Shown: positions 35,273 through 47,965, counted from the stretch's first letter. The stretch is 64,000 nucleotides of DNA from Girardinichthys multiradiatus (GCF_021462225.1 NC_061818.1:18559462-18623461), one strand, 5' to 3'. A program made the numbers and translations. Notes: generated by a model not told the origin, from the sequence alone.

Positions 35273-36505
35273 TCAATTCAATTCAATTCAAATTCAAAGA
35301 TACTTTATTGATCCCCGAGGGGAAATTAGAATTCCAGTACAACCCATCCAAACATACATCATGACACAAGACAAGGGGGGACGGGTCACCGAGGCTTTGC
35401 TGCCCACTCACAGGTGCTGCCCTTGTTAGATGAGAAAAGAGGCCACATTAGGTAAGTAGAGGAAAAAAATCATATTTCACACTTTATCCTTAGCAGGATA
35501 CAGTTTGAGATTGCAAAAAACCTCAGCACAAAGAAGCAACAAGTTGACAAAACAACATCATGCTGGGAACGGTGAAGGTGGTGTGAGGGGTGCATATGTT
35601 TATCTTGAGCATGTGTGTGTGTGCAAGTCCATGAAGCACTGTCACAGAGGCCATTGTCCATGATGGTTCGTTGGAATGTTCATCAACCGGCCACAAAGTT
35701 CTGAGCAGGTCCACAGGTGTCCTCAGGGAAGGGAGGGAGCAGAGGGAGCAGAGCATCATGTTTACATAACTTCCAGGAGAAGTTGAAGATAGCCAGCCAT
35801 CAAGGCCATGCAGGGGAGCTAGATTCAGAAAAACAATAATTATTTGGGTTAGGCTGACTCTTAATTTTCCGTCAGCCTTGAGAGTCTTGCTGGTGCTTCA
35901 CAAAGGCAAATCCAAATAGACAAATTCCTGGTCTTTCTGCCAGATCCGAGCGAACAACTTTCTCCAAGATTTATCCCATTTCACCCCTGAGTCCAGGAAC
36001 CGCAACCTGCCTGCGATCCTAAGGATCACATCCAGTCTGCGATTCAGCTCACGTAACATCTCAGTCTGAGTGTTGATCGCCCTGAAGATCCCATCACACG
36101 TGCCAGGCAGCCTTACAATGGCCAGAACAGCTGCTGACACTCTGAATTTCTCGATATGCCAGATAACCGCTGACTCCAAAAAGCAGAAATCCTGATATCA
36201 AACATCCAATTATATACACATCTTCCACATCCTCGACTGACATTATTGACAAACACACAATCCTCCACTTCTGCCAGGAGTCCATTGTGTATCCAGAGAA
36301 AAACGTGCAGTCCGGACAAGTTGGGCTCTCCTTCACCCTGTCTTCTCCTCGAGAAAATTTTATCAATTGCATTGAGAGACCAGCTGACCAAATCCATAAC
36401 TCAGAATTTGGAAGATATGATGCGGCTACCGAGCTCTTGTGTGCAATTTGGTCCGACCCGAGATCCTCCCCCGACGGTTCTTCATGGAGGATTAGATACA
36501 GGTAA
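35273..36505 (-). mobile_element. Retroposon with TTGAA-repeat tail and small membrane ORFs
   Basis: On the minus strand the 3' end has AATAAA (35304-35309) followed by TTGAA-type repeats, marking target-primed insertion. The same end recurs at 27642-27702. Upstream are short overlapping coding-like frames (35898-36397). No reverse transcriptase is present, so it either depends on another LINE or is a rearranged piece. The 5' end near 36505 is approximate. Confidence 0.65.
35898..36397 (-). pseudogene. Overlapping small ORFs of the retroposon
   Basis: Three minus-strand frames (36113-36397, 36094-36372 and 35898-36179) overlap and look like one or two proteins broken by frameshifts. The middle frame has a hydrophobic segment (IIGCLISGFLLFGVSGYLA, about residues 55-73) after a short Cys-containing part. 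The last is Arg/Leu-rich and helix-prone. I recall similar predicted proteins spread in fish genomes as repeat products. The function is not known to me. Confidence 0.4.
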
Positions 36506-36510
36506 TATAA

Positions 36511-36969
36511 GAAAATATCAAAATCCTGTAAAACCCTAATTTAGACCAGTAAGTTTTAAAATGCAAAATAAGTACTGTAAATCCTCGGGTGGTAAAGCAT
36601 GTGGAAGACGCACTTTGGGGAAATCAGAACGGTTTGTACTAATGAGCATGATGAACAACATAATAAATAGTTCCAAAGAATGTATTATATACTCTAAAAC
36701 TCAAGTAGAATTGTTGATTCTGACCCCAGAAACGTATAATAAGATGTGTAAAATGTATAGAAGGAGACTTCATAAATAGAACAGGAGTACCCAATTTCCT
36801 CTGTGTGGACTTTAATGTAGAATATTGTATGGAGCAAATATAATCCACAATTATGCTAAGATTCGATGTAACTGTTATCAGAAGACTGAAAGACCATAAA
36901 AAACACTTGGAAACTTTACAGGTTTCCCATATTTTATTCGGACAAAAACAGTGTTGAACACAAAAACAC
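36511..36969. other. Unassigned stretch
   Basis: I find no gene or recognisable repeat. Confidence 0.4.
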
Positions 36970-37500
36970 AAAAAATAAAATCTATGGACTGAGACACAAA
37001 ACGTTATTCCGTTTCTTCATGTCAGTTCTTGGTATTGTGTACATGAGATCACACACAGAGAGCATGGAGGGAGAATTAGGACTTTTATTATGTTGCCAGA
37101 TGGGAATAATTTCCTAATGACATGATTTCAACTCAACCTGACATTTTGTTCAGGATAAAAATTAGCAGAGAAAAGGGGCAAATTAACTTGCTTTTACAGG
37201 AAATTCTTCTGATTTGTGAAGTAAAACAGCCATTAATGGTAAATGGTCTGCATTTGTATATCACTGTATCAAGTCTGACGACTCCAAAGCATTTTACACT
37301 ACAATAGATCATCCACCCATTCATACACACATTTACATACTGACAGCAGTAGGCTGCATTGTAGCCACAGCTGCCCTGGTGCAGGCTGACAGAAGTAGGG
37401 CTTCCATACAATCAGCACCACCAGGCGCTCTGACCACCATCAGTAAAAAACATTTTCCTTTGAAAACCATTTCTGCTGTTATTGCCCCACAACAGGACTA
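36970..37500 (+). repeat. Dispersed repeat, copy 1, split by a SINE fragment
   Basis: The segments 36970-37222 and 37447-37500 match 45735-46075 in the same orientation (shared phrases ggtattgtgta, gagatcacacacag, acattttgttcagga, acaggaaattctt). The gap is exactly the inserted SINE piece. The family is unrecognised. Confidence 0.65.
37223..37446 (-). repeat. 5'-truncated fish SINE fragment
   Basis: It contains aatggtaaatggtctgcatt tgtatatcac, then attgtagccacagctgccct gg, then accaccaggcgctctgacca ccat, which mark an abundant fish retroposon. The tRNA-like head is missing. Confidence 0.7.
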
Positions 37501-38337
37501 TGATGTTAGAAATGTCTGTGATTATTTTCTGTATGTATTACACATGTATGTATAAACACATTGAGTTGCACTGTATCATTTTATTGTGTTTATTTGTTGG
37601 TGTTAATCATCATGAGAACATATTGTTTTAAATTTTTCATTTGCTTAATAAAACTTGCTGTCAATTTTGGAGCAGTCAATATTTTCTCAAATGTGAAATG
37701 GAAACTTTAGAACAAGTTTTATAGTGAGTTATCAGCCCGTGTTGTTCATTATATGTTTTCTGAGGTATAACAGTTTCTTTAGCCTAACTATAAACTAGAT
37801 ATACTTTCAACTTTTTTTCATAAAAAACAGAATAAACAGAAAAAGCACATAGGCTAAAATATTTACAAATTAAAACAATTTAAAAAACAGCATAGTTTTG
37901 CATGTGAAATGCAACAAAAGGGATTTAAAGATGATTTTATAAAGTTATCTATTTACATGTGTTACTCTAATTAATACCGCTTGTATCCTGTAGCACAAAG
38001 ATATGGGTTTTCTGGAATTATATGAGCACAGAGAACTATGATATTCAAACACTGCAAGTGCTGTAAATTTGGCTATTTGTGGCCCCCTGATTGCCGGGGG
38101 ACCCAGCAGTACCTGAAGTTTTTATTAGTCATATTAGAAAATGTGCTAATTTTGAAAATACATTTTTGAGACAACATTTGTTTGGTTAGAAGCCCATTTT
38201 ACTCAAAGCTTAGCTGTAATTTGCAGCTAACGTCAGCCTCCATAAAAAATCACATTGGTTGAAACAAAATAAAACCATCAAGAGACTACAGATAAGATAT
38301 TAACTGATCATGACATTTTCACAGAACCTAATTTTAA
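37501..38337. other. Unassigned stretch
   Basis: I find no gene or recognisable repeat. Confidence 0.45.
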
Positions 38338-38341
38338 CAGT

Positions 38342-40246
38342 TGTTGGGATTATCAATCTGAGAATATTATTTTATATTTAATATTAATATTTTAATATTT
38401 TATCAAATAATATTTCAGTCTGTTAAGGGTTGTCCTGTGAATACCAGCCCAGTAAGGCAATGGTATTAGGACAAAATAGAAAAGTGTGAGATGAGCTCTG
38501 ACATTATTGAACAGCAAAACTCTGCACATATATGGAATGAATTCACACAATTTCTTAAAATACAAGAATTTATTAACAAAAATATGTCAACTCAAAGTCA
38601 AACATATTTCAATCAAAAAACTCTTTACTATGCTAAAACAATCCAACTAAACTACCAAGCAGAATTAAAGAATAACGAAGACTAATAGGCCATGTACAAT
38701 ATAAACAAGTTGATTAAAGATGATTGAAAATCATGACCGAAGGAGTGATGCATCATTACAATGCAATGTTTATGTTTGAGAACCAAGGATTATCTTGAAG
38801 AATCTGGAAATGAAGTTAAGTTAGTCTTGGAACCAACTTAGGCAATAATCAGCAACATTTAGACAAACATTCACAATGCAAGATCAGATAAAATATTATT
38901 TTAAAAAAATAATGTTTTAAATAATGATCTGCTGAATACAACCAACCTTCTGGATGACCATTTCTCAACGGTGTCTCATTAGCTGCCTTTATTTATTAAA
39001 ATAATATTTGAAGAAATATTACTAAGGAAATATTTTGGAAAGAGCCAAATCTTTCTGGAGAAATGGGGCTTATGGTGTTTACTTAGTTATCAAATCTAGT
39101 AAAATTATGTTAGGGACACATTATTTACTGGATTGAAAACTAAACCTTTCTGGGTAAATATTATTTGGCAGCAAGCACATGTCCTTAGCTGTTAGCAGTT
39201 AAGCTAACAAAGAAGCTGCTAGCTTAGCACCAGATTCAAACACACACCTTTAAAAATACCGTTAATAAAAGGGTTAAAATACATAAGTGCAGACGGCCCG
39301 TTACGATCAATCTTCTGTTTAAAATCACCCTTTAATAAAGTTTGTCTTAACTTTAAAAACACGCAAAGAACACAACCTGAGCACGTGTGCTGCAGATAGT
39401 CTGCTAGCACCAAGATAGCTGAGTTCAACACAAACAAAACCAAACTTCATAAAATGAAAAACGTTTAGATTATTTCAACCTAAATCACTTCTATGGTTTT
39501 CTGCCCAAACACTTAATCTCATGAACTGTGGTGAAGAACATTGACCAAGCGACAATGAAGTTTGAAGAGAGCTCTGTGGACAAAGGGTTAGCTTCCAGCT
39601 AACCTCCTTAGCTGTGGGAGTGGCGGCTGTTATGTCGGCCGGTCTGCGAACAAACGGTTATCTTTTAGCTAACCTCCATGGCTGTGGATGAAAGACGGCC
39701 ATTCTGTTCGATAACCACACTGCATGTTACCGTTACCACGGTGATGGGGTCTCTGCTGTCTTCCTTCCAGACTGGGAGACCGCTCCGCTCGACTTCATAG
39801 AGACCGCGTCTCTGTAGGGAACTTCTCTGGGATAGTTTGCTTCTGCAGGCCTCAGAGAGAGAAAGTCAAGCCAGGCGTGTACCTTAATTCCCATTTTTAT
39901 GAATGAATACTGGGTACACAAACAGTTATTCACTCATACTTAACTTGTGCATATGATCACGTGATCTTATGACACTCTTGGATCCAGTTGAAGAGTTTAT
40001 GTCTTTTTGCCAGCAAAGAGACATCAGGGCGCTTGTCTCCCCTATCCGGTCCCTTTCAAAGGTCGTGTGGAAGAGGGCGGATATAGCAACAGCTGTGCTT
40101 TTATTTGGACAGTGACGTCACAGGAAGTCCGCAGTTATCCTGTTACCTGGCTGTGCCGAAAGAAGGTTAATGCACTTTATTTTGAAAAGTTCCAGAAGAG
40201 TTCATACCGGAGTTTTAATGTTGAAATCCATGGCTGGGTCCCAACA
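38342..40246. repeat. Probable 1.9-kb solo LTR
   Basis: The unit begins TGTTGGGA and ends TCCCAACA, perfect 8-bp inverted ends with TG...CA borders. It is flanked by the 4-bp duplication cagt (38338-38341 and 40247-40250). It lacks long frames. Near its right end is a CRE palindrome TGACGTCA (40113-40120) followed at once by an ETS-like CAGGAAGT. AATAAA motifs occur inside (for example near 39334). The size is large for an LTR, but the ends and duplication fit retroviral integration. Direction is undetermined. A non-coding DNA element with 8-bp ends is the alternative. Confidence 0.7.
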
Positions 40247-40250
40247 CAGT

Positions 40251-40589
40251 AATCTGCAAATATCCCTTTAGGAAATCATTGTTGACTTACATATTATCTT
40301 TAAGACAAGCTGTTATGAACATAATATGCAAAAACGATCCAGCGTAGGTAATATGCAAGAGATGTTAGAGGTACTGCAGGTGAACACCAAGCTTAAATGG
40401 AAGTGAGCACACTCATAAAATTCTGCCCAGGGCCCTGGAACATTTTGGACTGGCTCTACCTCAGTGTAATGGAGAACATGTTGCAAACTCTGCAGAGAGC
40501 TTTTTCTTTAGCATACATGTTGAAATGTTGAATAGTTTACATCTGTCAAAAACTAAATTACAACACTTTTGTTCAATGCACCCAAAATT
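40251..40589. other. Unassigned stretch
   Basis: I find no gene or recognisable repeat. Confidence 0.4.
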
Positions 40590-41642
40590 CAGTTTCTCAG
40601 AAAAGTAAAATTCCGCATAGGACCAATAAAATGATTTATGTTACGGCCATGCTTTAGCCTACAAAATCATGGCGAAGACTGCTGACTTGACAGTTGTCCA
40701 GCAGACAGTCAATGACTGCTGGCTGTTCACAGAGTGCGGAGAGAGGAGAACTGGTTTTCAAACATTTTATCTAATAAAATAAAGACTTTATAAATGCAAA
40801 AGGGATAACCACAGCATTCAGGAACCACCATACAGAGATATAAAAGACACAATCTACAACTGCTACATTCCTTGTGTTAGGAAAGCATGGGCTGTCTTAT
40901 TTTACTGAACCAGAGACAATGTGAGAAGCGTTTGACCCCTGCTAAGAAGAAAAAGAACAAGACTGTTAGTCAGTAGTCTACAGCTAGTGAGAATTTGAGG
41001 AGCCACGTCGAGCTGGTGATGGTCCACTGCTGTTTACTCAATCCAAAATCAGCAGCTGCATAGAAGGAAATTTTATAAGCTTTTGGAGAAGCTGAATTCA
41101 TTTTCAGGCAAAACTGGCTGCCTGCACACACTGCCAAAACCACCATTACATGGTTTAATAATCATGGTATCACTGTGCTGGACTGGCGAACAAACTGCTC
41201 AGACCAAAACCCCATAGAATATTGTCAATAGGTAAATGAGAGACACCAGAGCCAAGCATGCAGATAAACTGAAGGCCGCTATGAAGGCATCCAGGGTATA
41301 CTTAATATCTCAGGAGAGACACAGGCTGGACCTTTCCGTGCTGCACCACACTGAGGCAGTAATCCATGTTAAAAGAGGCTTGATTACATATTAGGTGCAT
41401 TTATTGAACAATACACGGACATACTTTAAAGCAGGTGGAAACTGCTGTATTAGAAAACCATTTTTAAATTGGTCTTAGGCAACATTCAGATTTTCAGACT
41501 AATTGATTTCTTAATTAGCTGGAGCCCATAAAGTAAGAAATGCTTGAAATGCACAACTTTAGGTCTTTATAATATATTAGTTCAACTTTCGAATTTAAGT
41601 AATTAAATATGTTTCTGATTCTAATTCATTAAGATGCACCTA
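40590..41642 (+). mobile_element. Decayed Tc1-like transposon
   Basis: The terminus-like aaaattcagtttctcagaaa is followed by a transposase start (atggcgaagactgctgactt gacag, then ggctgttcacagagtgcgg). Later blocks are ccattacatggtttaataat catgg and gaccaaaaccccatagaata (PDxNPIE), and then the C-terminal part. Many indels and stops destroy the frame. It is related to, but distinct from, the element at 30206-31773. Confidence 0.8.
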
Positions 41643-41960
41643 CTCTCCTTCGAGTTTGTAAGTTTGCAATGGTGTCGCTCAAATGTCAATCAAGCTTAAC
41701 ATAGAAATAATTGTGTGTGAGTGCTTTTGTTGTTTTTTAAATAGTACAATCTTTAGTCTTGAGTTGAAATAATGATTGATGTGCATGATGCAACTACAGC
41801 CACCTCATGCTGTATCCTGGGCATATGTTTGTATTTAATTCACCTTACCATTCATTGGGCATAACACCAAAAGAGACCAATGTACTGTAAATTTCCTGCT
41901 GCTGAAACAAAGAGCACAGCTCACCGCATTAAACTGTATAACACTACGCAGAGGTCTATG
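41643..41960. other. Unassigned stretch
   Basis: I find no gene or recognisable repeat. Confidence 0.4.
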
Positions 41961-41965
41961 CATCC

Positions 41966-41996
41966 TCTCTCTCTCTATCTCTCTCTCTCTCTCAGC
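41966..41996 (+). repeat. (CT)n microsatellite
   Basis: A short run of ctctct units with one interruption (tatctc). Confidence 0.85.
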
Positions 41997-42229
41997 CTCC
42001 CTTACTCTGTTGCTCTCCCTCTCTCAGTCATCCTCTCCCGCCTTGGTGCTGAACCTGCGACGTTGCTTAGAGAGAAACAGAAAAACAAAAAAAAATCTTC
42101 CTTTCTGTTCCAGTCAGTGGACCCACCATCTGAAGGGGAAATAAGTAAAGGTACCGTACAAAATACGTTTGCTTTCATTTTGCAACACATAGTTAATTTA
42201 CAGTTTTTTTTTTTTTTTTTTTAAATACA

Positions 42230-42660
42230 GTCATGTTCCGATAAATCATATGCAGCGGATGTAAAAGCGACGGCGGGGCGAGAACGCACCTGCCCTAACA
42301 GACTCCGACGCTGGTGCAACAGAACCTCACCGAGGTAATATTCCGGTAGTTTAAATCACCGATTAAAAAGCATGTTTTTTACTGTTGGTTCTTTTTTGGA
42401 GACTTATTAGAATAGTGGGTTTGGATTTTTCTTGTTTTACAAGACGCGTTTTTTTCTGGGGTTAAATCGCTCACCAGAAGTGATTAAATGTCTCATAGAT
42501 TTAAAGTGTCACATGAAGCCAGGCTTGATTTTGCAGAGATAGGACAGCCGAGCAGAATACGCGCCCTGGACAGATGTGCGAGAGAGAGGGGATTTAGTAT
42601 CGAGGGAGGAATCGCGCAGGGGATAAAGCTGGTGATGCATGCGCGCCCCAGTGTGTGCGT
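42230..42660 (+). promoter_or_regulatory. CpG-richer patch, possible promoter / untranslated first exon
   Basis: About ten CpGs fall within roughly 95 bp (42253-42340), with more at 42540-42655, in otherwise CpG-poor DNA. A donor-like accgag|gtaatatt lies at 42335, and another aag|gtacc lies upstream near 42149. No coding exon was found downstream, so a gene start is only suggested. Confidence 0.35.
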
Positions 42661-43419
42661 GAGTGTGTAAGTGTGTGTGTGCTCCTGCTTTTTTCTGGGT
42701 TAAATGGTCGGTTTTCCAGCGGTGTTGACTACTCAATCGCACGACAGAAAACCAGCTCACTTCACCTGCAGAGGGGGCTTAGGTGGAAGCCACCTTTAGT
42801 TGTCCAGCATGCGTTAGAATTGAATGTGTGGCTATGATAATGTATGTTAGTGAGGGAGATCTCATGCCAGCAGGAGCAACACTGTGCAACTACTGACCGA
42901 TGGACCACACTGATTCCAACGCCCACACACTGTGGACAGCAAGAATATGCGTAGCAACAGAGACAAAACACTTGGAAATCAACTACGTTAAACTATGTGC
43001 AGTGAAATCCCTGTGCATCATTCATCTCATCACAAGTTTGGGACCTAAATTGAAGAGGGTAGGGTACAGAGCTGTGCTGATCAGATGGGGTTTCAATGGG
43101 CTTTAGATGTGAAGAATTAAATGTACCAAGCAGGCATGGGCTACACAAATTGAGTGAAATTATCATGATATCACAGTATTCACACAAAAATGTAAAACAA
43201 AAATGTCAAACATGATCTCACTGCTTTTATTTAAAACAGAAGCAGTTACTCTGCTGCAGAAAACAATATAAAATTTGATTGTAACAGTTATTATAATGGT
43301 ACCCATGCCATTTACACTATTCAAGCATAACATTTTCACAAAAATCAGGTGAACTGAATAAAATTTGATAATTACTTGAGTGGGATATTTAAGTTACTGC
43401 AGTTCAAGTTAAAATACTC
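42661..43419. other. Unassigned stretch
   Basis: A TG-rich run occurs at about 42645-42682. No gene was seen. Confidence 0.4.
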
Positions 43420-43690
43420 TGTTAACCTCAATGGGAAATTAAATGTCGCAACTCATTATACAAGTTTCTTAAGAAAGCTGTTGTAGATGGTGATATCTTT
43501 GGATAGGAAGGATCTCCTGTAGCAGTCAGTATTACAGCGAATCGAAAGAAGCTTCTGACTGAAAACACTCTGCTGTTGTATAGAGTCTCATGAAGAGGAT
43601 GCTCAGGGTTGTCCGTAAGGTTCTCCATGTTATGAATAATCGTTCTTTGGACAATCATCTATAGAGGTTTCCAGCAGTCCCCAGAACAGA
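43420..43690 (-). repeat. Possible LINE-derived fragment
   Basis: Phrases such as aagtttcttaagaaagctgt, gtctcatgaagaggatgctc agg and ccccagaacagagcaagcct t resemble the antisense of the C-terminal and 3' region of a fish LINE. The frame is broken. Confidence 0.35.
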
Positions 43691-43849
43691 GCAAGCCTTT
43701 TTTATACACTAAGGTGTATTTTAGGCAGCAATTGATTTTGTTCTCAAATTTGAAGCAGCAAATATAGGTAAGAGTGATGGCTAGACAAGTGTGTTATGGC
43801 ATCTCCAAATCTGCAGCTCTTGTGAGTTTTCTGTGTATTCAGTTGTCAG

Positions 43850-45010
43850 TTTCTATCAAAATTTGTCCAAGGAACGAACAGAGGTGAATGGGCAACAGAT
43901 CATGGTCATGGTTGGTTGTGGGTCATTGATGCATGTGGGAAGATAAGGCTGGTCTATGTTGTCCAATCCAATAGACAAGCTACTTTAGTTCAAATTGCTG
44001 AAGAGGTTATGTAGGTTCTGATTAAAAGGTGTCAAAACACACCATCACAGTTTGTTTCCTGCAGGGACTGCTTAGCCAAAGTCCACCACTGAAAGAACCA
44101 ACAAGTTCCAGAGAACGATTTATTTATTTTACATTACATATATACTTTGCGTGATGTTCTGCTGGGAAAGTTTGGTTTTCTGCGGGAATGTTACTTTGCT
44201 AAGTACACCTTACCTAAGGATTGCTGCTGACCATGTACACCCGTTCATGGAAAGAGTCTCATGATCATTGTGTTCTCTTTCAGCCGGAAAGAGCGTTTAT
44301 CAAAACGCAAAAAAACGGTTCAGGAAAAGTTTGAGAAACAAAACGGCAAACTTTAGATGTTGACTTAGCCTCCAGATTTCCCAGATGTCAATCAAATTGA
44401 GTATCTATGGCATGTGCTGAACGAATAAGTCAAATCCATGGAGGTCTCACCTCATGTCTTAAAGGTCTTAATGGATCTGCAACAAAAATGGCTTTCCATT
44501 AACATTGGAAACCGGATCTGGAAAGTATGTCATCTCTGAGTTATAGTGTTCCAGTTTTCCTCTTGCTTTTGTTCTTACAATTACAATGACAATAAACGGT
44601 GTTTTACGCATTTTTTCTTGCACAAAAACACTTGAAATATTACATCTTGTAAACGCTAAAAAGTAATACATGTTACATAAAAATACAGAAAACAGTCACA
44701 GTAAGAAGGCTTCACACTGTTGATGCGAGCAGCAGCCATCTTGAATGCAGAAGTTGGGTAAGGTCCTGTTGCTCTGACTTTCCGACTCATAATTCCAACT
44801 TTAGGGGGCTTTCCAGTTGACTTCCTACTCAGACATCGGACATTCCGACTTCAGAGTTTAATGAAACACACCATAACATCTTGGTATCAGATACAAACAG
44901 CACACCTTTGAGGGTCTTTTGGAGTTCACCCCTCAATAGGTCGTGGCTATTTTGGCAGCAAAAAGGGGAACAATACATTATATGGCAGTTTGATCATAAT
45001 GTTTCATTGT
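43850..45010 (+). mobile_element. Decayed Tc1/mariner-type transposon, interrupted
   Basis: The DNA at 43850-44460 spells a degraded transposase: gatgttctgctgggaaagtt, tgctgaccatgtacacccgt tcatgg, then cctccagatttcccagatgt caatcaaattga (PDFPDVNQIE). The 3' block resumes at about 44875 (acatcttggtatcagataca, then ttttggcagcaaaaaggggaa). About 400 bp of unrelated sequence separates the blocks. No frame survives. Confidence 0.75.
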
Positions 45011-45179
45011 TTCATTTTGATGCAAGTTTTTTTAGCAAATTCCTGTCATTAGCTAGGTATTTTATGAGTCTCTTTACTTCAGTAACTAGCATGTAGTTGG
45101 CTGCTTAACAGCATTGTCACTCATGCTGTTAGTTCTGTAGCAAAAATATCCTTTTTTAAACTGACTTTTTTCTAAAGTG

Positions 45180-45560
45180 AAACCACAAACAGTTCAGAGC
45201 GCTGCAGCTCATCTCGTAACACGAACAAAAAAGCATGACATATCTCCCCAGTGCTCGCTTCCCTTCACTGGCTCCCTGTTCATTTTATAATCGATTTTAA
45301 AGTTTTATTGATTACCTGTAGGGCCCTGAATGGACAGGCTCCTGTATACCTGACTTACCTCCTGCAGCCTTATGTGTCTTCCAGGTCTCTTAGATCTGAT
45401 GATTATTTGCTCTTAGTTGTCCCAAGGTCCAGGCTGTTCCTCAGAGGTGATTGGGTCTTTTCAGTTGTAGCTCCTAAACTGTGGAACATGCTCCCCCTAA
45501 AATTAGACAGGCTTCAACTCTTGAGGTTTTCAAGTCTATCATAAAAACTCTCAGGTTTTT
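45180..45560 (+). mobile_element. LINE (L2-like) C-terminal fragment
   Basis: The frame at 45251-45544 reads ASLHWLPVHFIIDFKVLL, then LNGQAPVYLTYLLQPY, then LLLVVPRSRLFLRGDWVFSV and APKLWNMLPL. This is the conserved C-terminal tail of teleost L2-like reverse transcriptases. The catalytic domain is absent (5' truncation) and the frame ends prematurely. Confidence 0.8.
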
Positions 45561-45734
45561 AATACAACACGAGACGTGAAATATGGTTCTGTTTGAACAA
45601 TTGTTGTAATTTATCTATTTGGTGTGCAGCAACTGTTATTACAAAGCTCAGAAACCATACAGATGCGTGACAACTTTTCAGCCTCATGGGGTTTTACTGT
45701 TTTTGTCAGTTAATGTCAACATCTAATCAGAAAA

Positions 45735-46075
45735 AAAATCAAATCCATGGATTGAAACAGAAATTTATATCCTTCATCGACATCAGTGCTCGGTATTGTG
45801 TATGTGAGATCACACACAGATACACAGACAACCATGACTATTACAATGTTGCCTGATGGAAAACATTTACTTATGACCTGCTCTGAATTCAGTTTAACAT
45901 TTTGTTCAGGATCCTGAAGTTAGTTGAGATAATGAGAATATTTTGGCAAACCAACAAGCGCTTACAGGAAATTCTTATGCTTTGTGATGGAAACAAAACT
46001 AATAATCACAACGCTGCTTTAGAAAATATCTCTGCTATTTTTCTCAACAGCAATCGCATGTCAAATGCAGTTTTG
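45735..46075 (+). repeat. Dispersed repeat, copy 2
   Basis: It matches the repeat at 36970-37500 without the SINE insertion. A short frame on it (45902-46171) is not shared with copy 1. Confidence 0.65.
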
Positions 46076-47960
46076 AAATACCTTACCTTAAGAGGAGTGA
46101 AAGGTGGTGCTCCATGCCATGACTCTCTGAACAGCAAGCGAAAGTGTAGTACGATTTATACAGCCACCTGAATGGCTGTACACAGCATTAGGTGGGGGAA
46201 AAAAAACTGGTTGCTCCGGCACTTTTTCTGGCTTTTTCATTCAACAGACAAAACCGTCAGAATAGCAATATGGTAACGTTTTAAAGCATTTGTGTACCTT
46301 TATGCTTTCTTCCAATGTGCATAGATTTGAACATTATTTTCCTGGAAAATACTGACTAAATTAGAGAACCCTTAAAGCAAAACATTACAATGAGAACAAT
46401 TCTAGTTTCTGGTTGTTTCATGTGATTTTTGGGCACAAGGTTCATAAGTTCACACAGACACCTATTTAGTCCGTGTGATCAATAGTTAATAAGCACTCCA
46501 TCTGATTCTCTTAAAAATTACAACGAGGGCTACCAGTTTGCTAAGTAAGTGGATTCCCTTTTATAAGATGTTGTAAATTAGCTTTTATTTCAATCAATAA
46601 CGAAGCCCTGTCGTATTTTCACCCATGACATCTAAGTCATGTCTCGGCCAGAGTGATCCCTGGAGACGCCTACTTAAAATGCATAAGGGATACCCATCAA
46701 ACTTTATTTAGCTATTTTATTGCATCCGTTTGGCTTCCACACATAGTCTCATTCTCCACCCACCTGCTTCTTTAATGTTTCCATGTCACCTGGTGTCCTC
46801 CCTGGAGGAATGATGAGCAGTCTCCAATCAATTGCAATCATGTATCAGGGCCATACCAGAAGAAAAAAGAGGGAGAGGTAATCAGTATTAAGGAACAGGC
46901 TTGGGTAAAGGTAAAGTAACCACCACCTACCTAACCACACCACTATGTAATCTTCACTTTATCAGAATACTATTTAACGGCATGAGCCATAATTTAGGAA
47001 ATCCATAGTTTTGTCTGTTGGTGATGATCTGAAGAAGTGATGAATGTTACACTAGTCGGAACCTGAATTTGTTTTTTACTTCTTTGTGTTTGTGTGAAAA
47101 TAATACACTGATACAGCAAGTTTCATGTGTGTTTCATGAGTTTCAAGACATAGGCTGTAAGCAATATAATTACTGCTTGATCTCCTTGCTCTGAAACCAG
47201 CACAGGTCAGGCAGGATTGACCTAATTAATTCTGCTTACAGTTGAATCCAAAAAAGTTCTGAAATAGCATGGACATTGTGCTAAAATGCAGCAAATGACT
47301 GCCAGGTCAGATTATATAGATGCAGGAAAAATAGTGCATGGAATTTGGACTTTTTTGTATGCTTCAGATAGTTTTCTCATGGCCATAGCTGCTATGTAGC
47401 AGAACAAATATGAAGGTGAAACAATACATAGAAAATTGACAAAGAAGACACATGTTTCTGATTAATGCTAGAATGAACAATAAATAGCAGGGAAGGTTAG
47501 AGACTGCTAAGTTTATTGTTCCTTAAATTGCAGGCTAGTGTATCTCACATATAACAACATACATAGACTGTTTCTACAAATGTACAGTTTCATAAGGTGA
47601 ACTGCTAAAACTACTACTGAAGGACTACACTGGACATTGACAAGTTGATTAACATAAAATGCAATGAAACATCTTTGTTGCAAATAAAAATGCCTTAAAT
47701 TGTTGCGGGCACATCAATTTAGCCCACTTTGCTCTGATACCCCTAAATAAAATCCAGTGCAACCAGTTGCTTTCAGCGGTCACATACAGTATATAATATA
47801 AATTAGGTATGGACAATTTTCCACACCGGTATTGTCTTTTAGATCCCTAGTACATTAAATAACGTTGTGCATTATTTTTACATATTATATTTTCAGTAAG
47901 AGTGTGCTTACATCTCTTCATGAGGAACTTCTTATAGGCTAACTGCATAAATTAGGTAGT
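46076..47960. other. Unassigned stretch
   Basis: No gene was seen. At about 47024-47068 the phrase gatgatctgaagaagtgatg is followed by tagtcggaacc, similar to the ctgaag...cgaaacgt motif near the ends of some fish retroelements. The hint is weak. Confidence 0.35.
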
Positions 47961-47965
47961 CAGGA

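Noticed and set aside
42904..43106. First coding exon after the CpG patch
   Set aside because: The 68-codon frame has no acceptor or donor pattern and no recognisable protein sequence.
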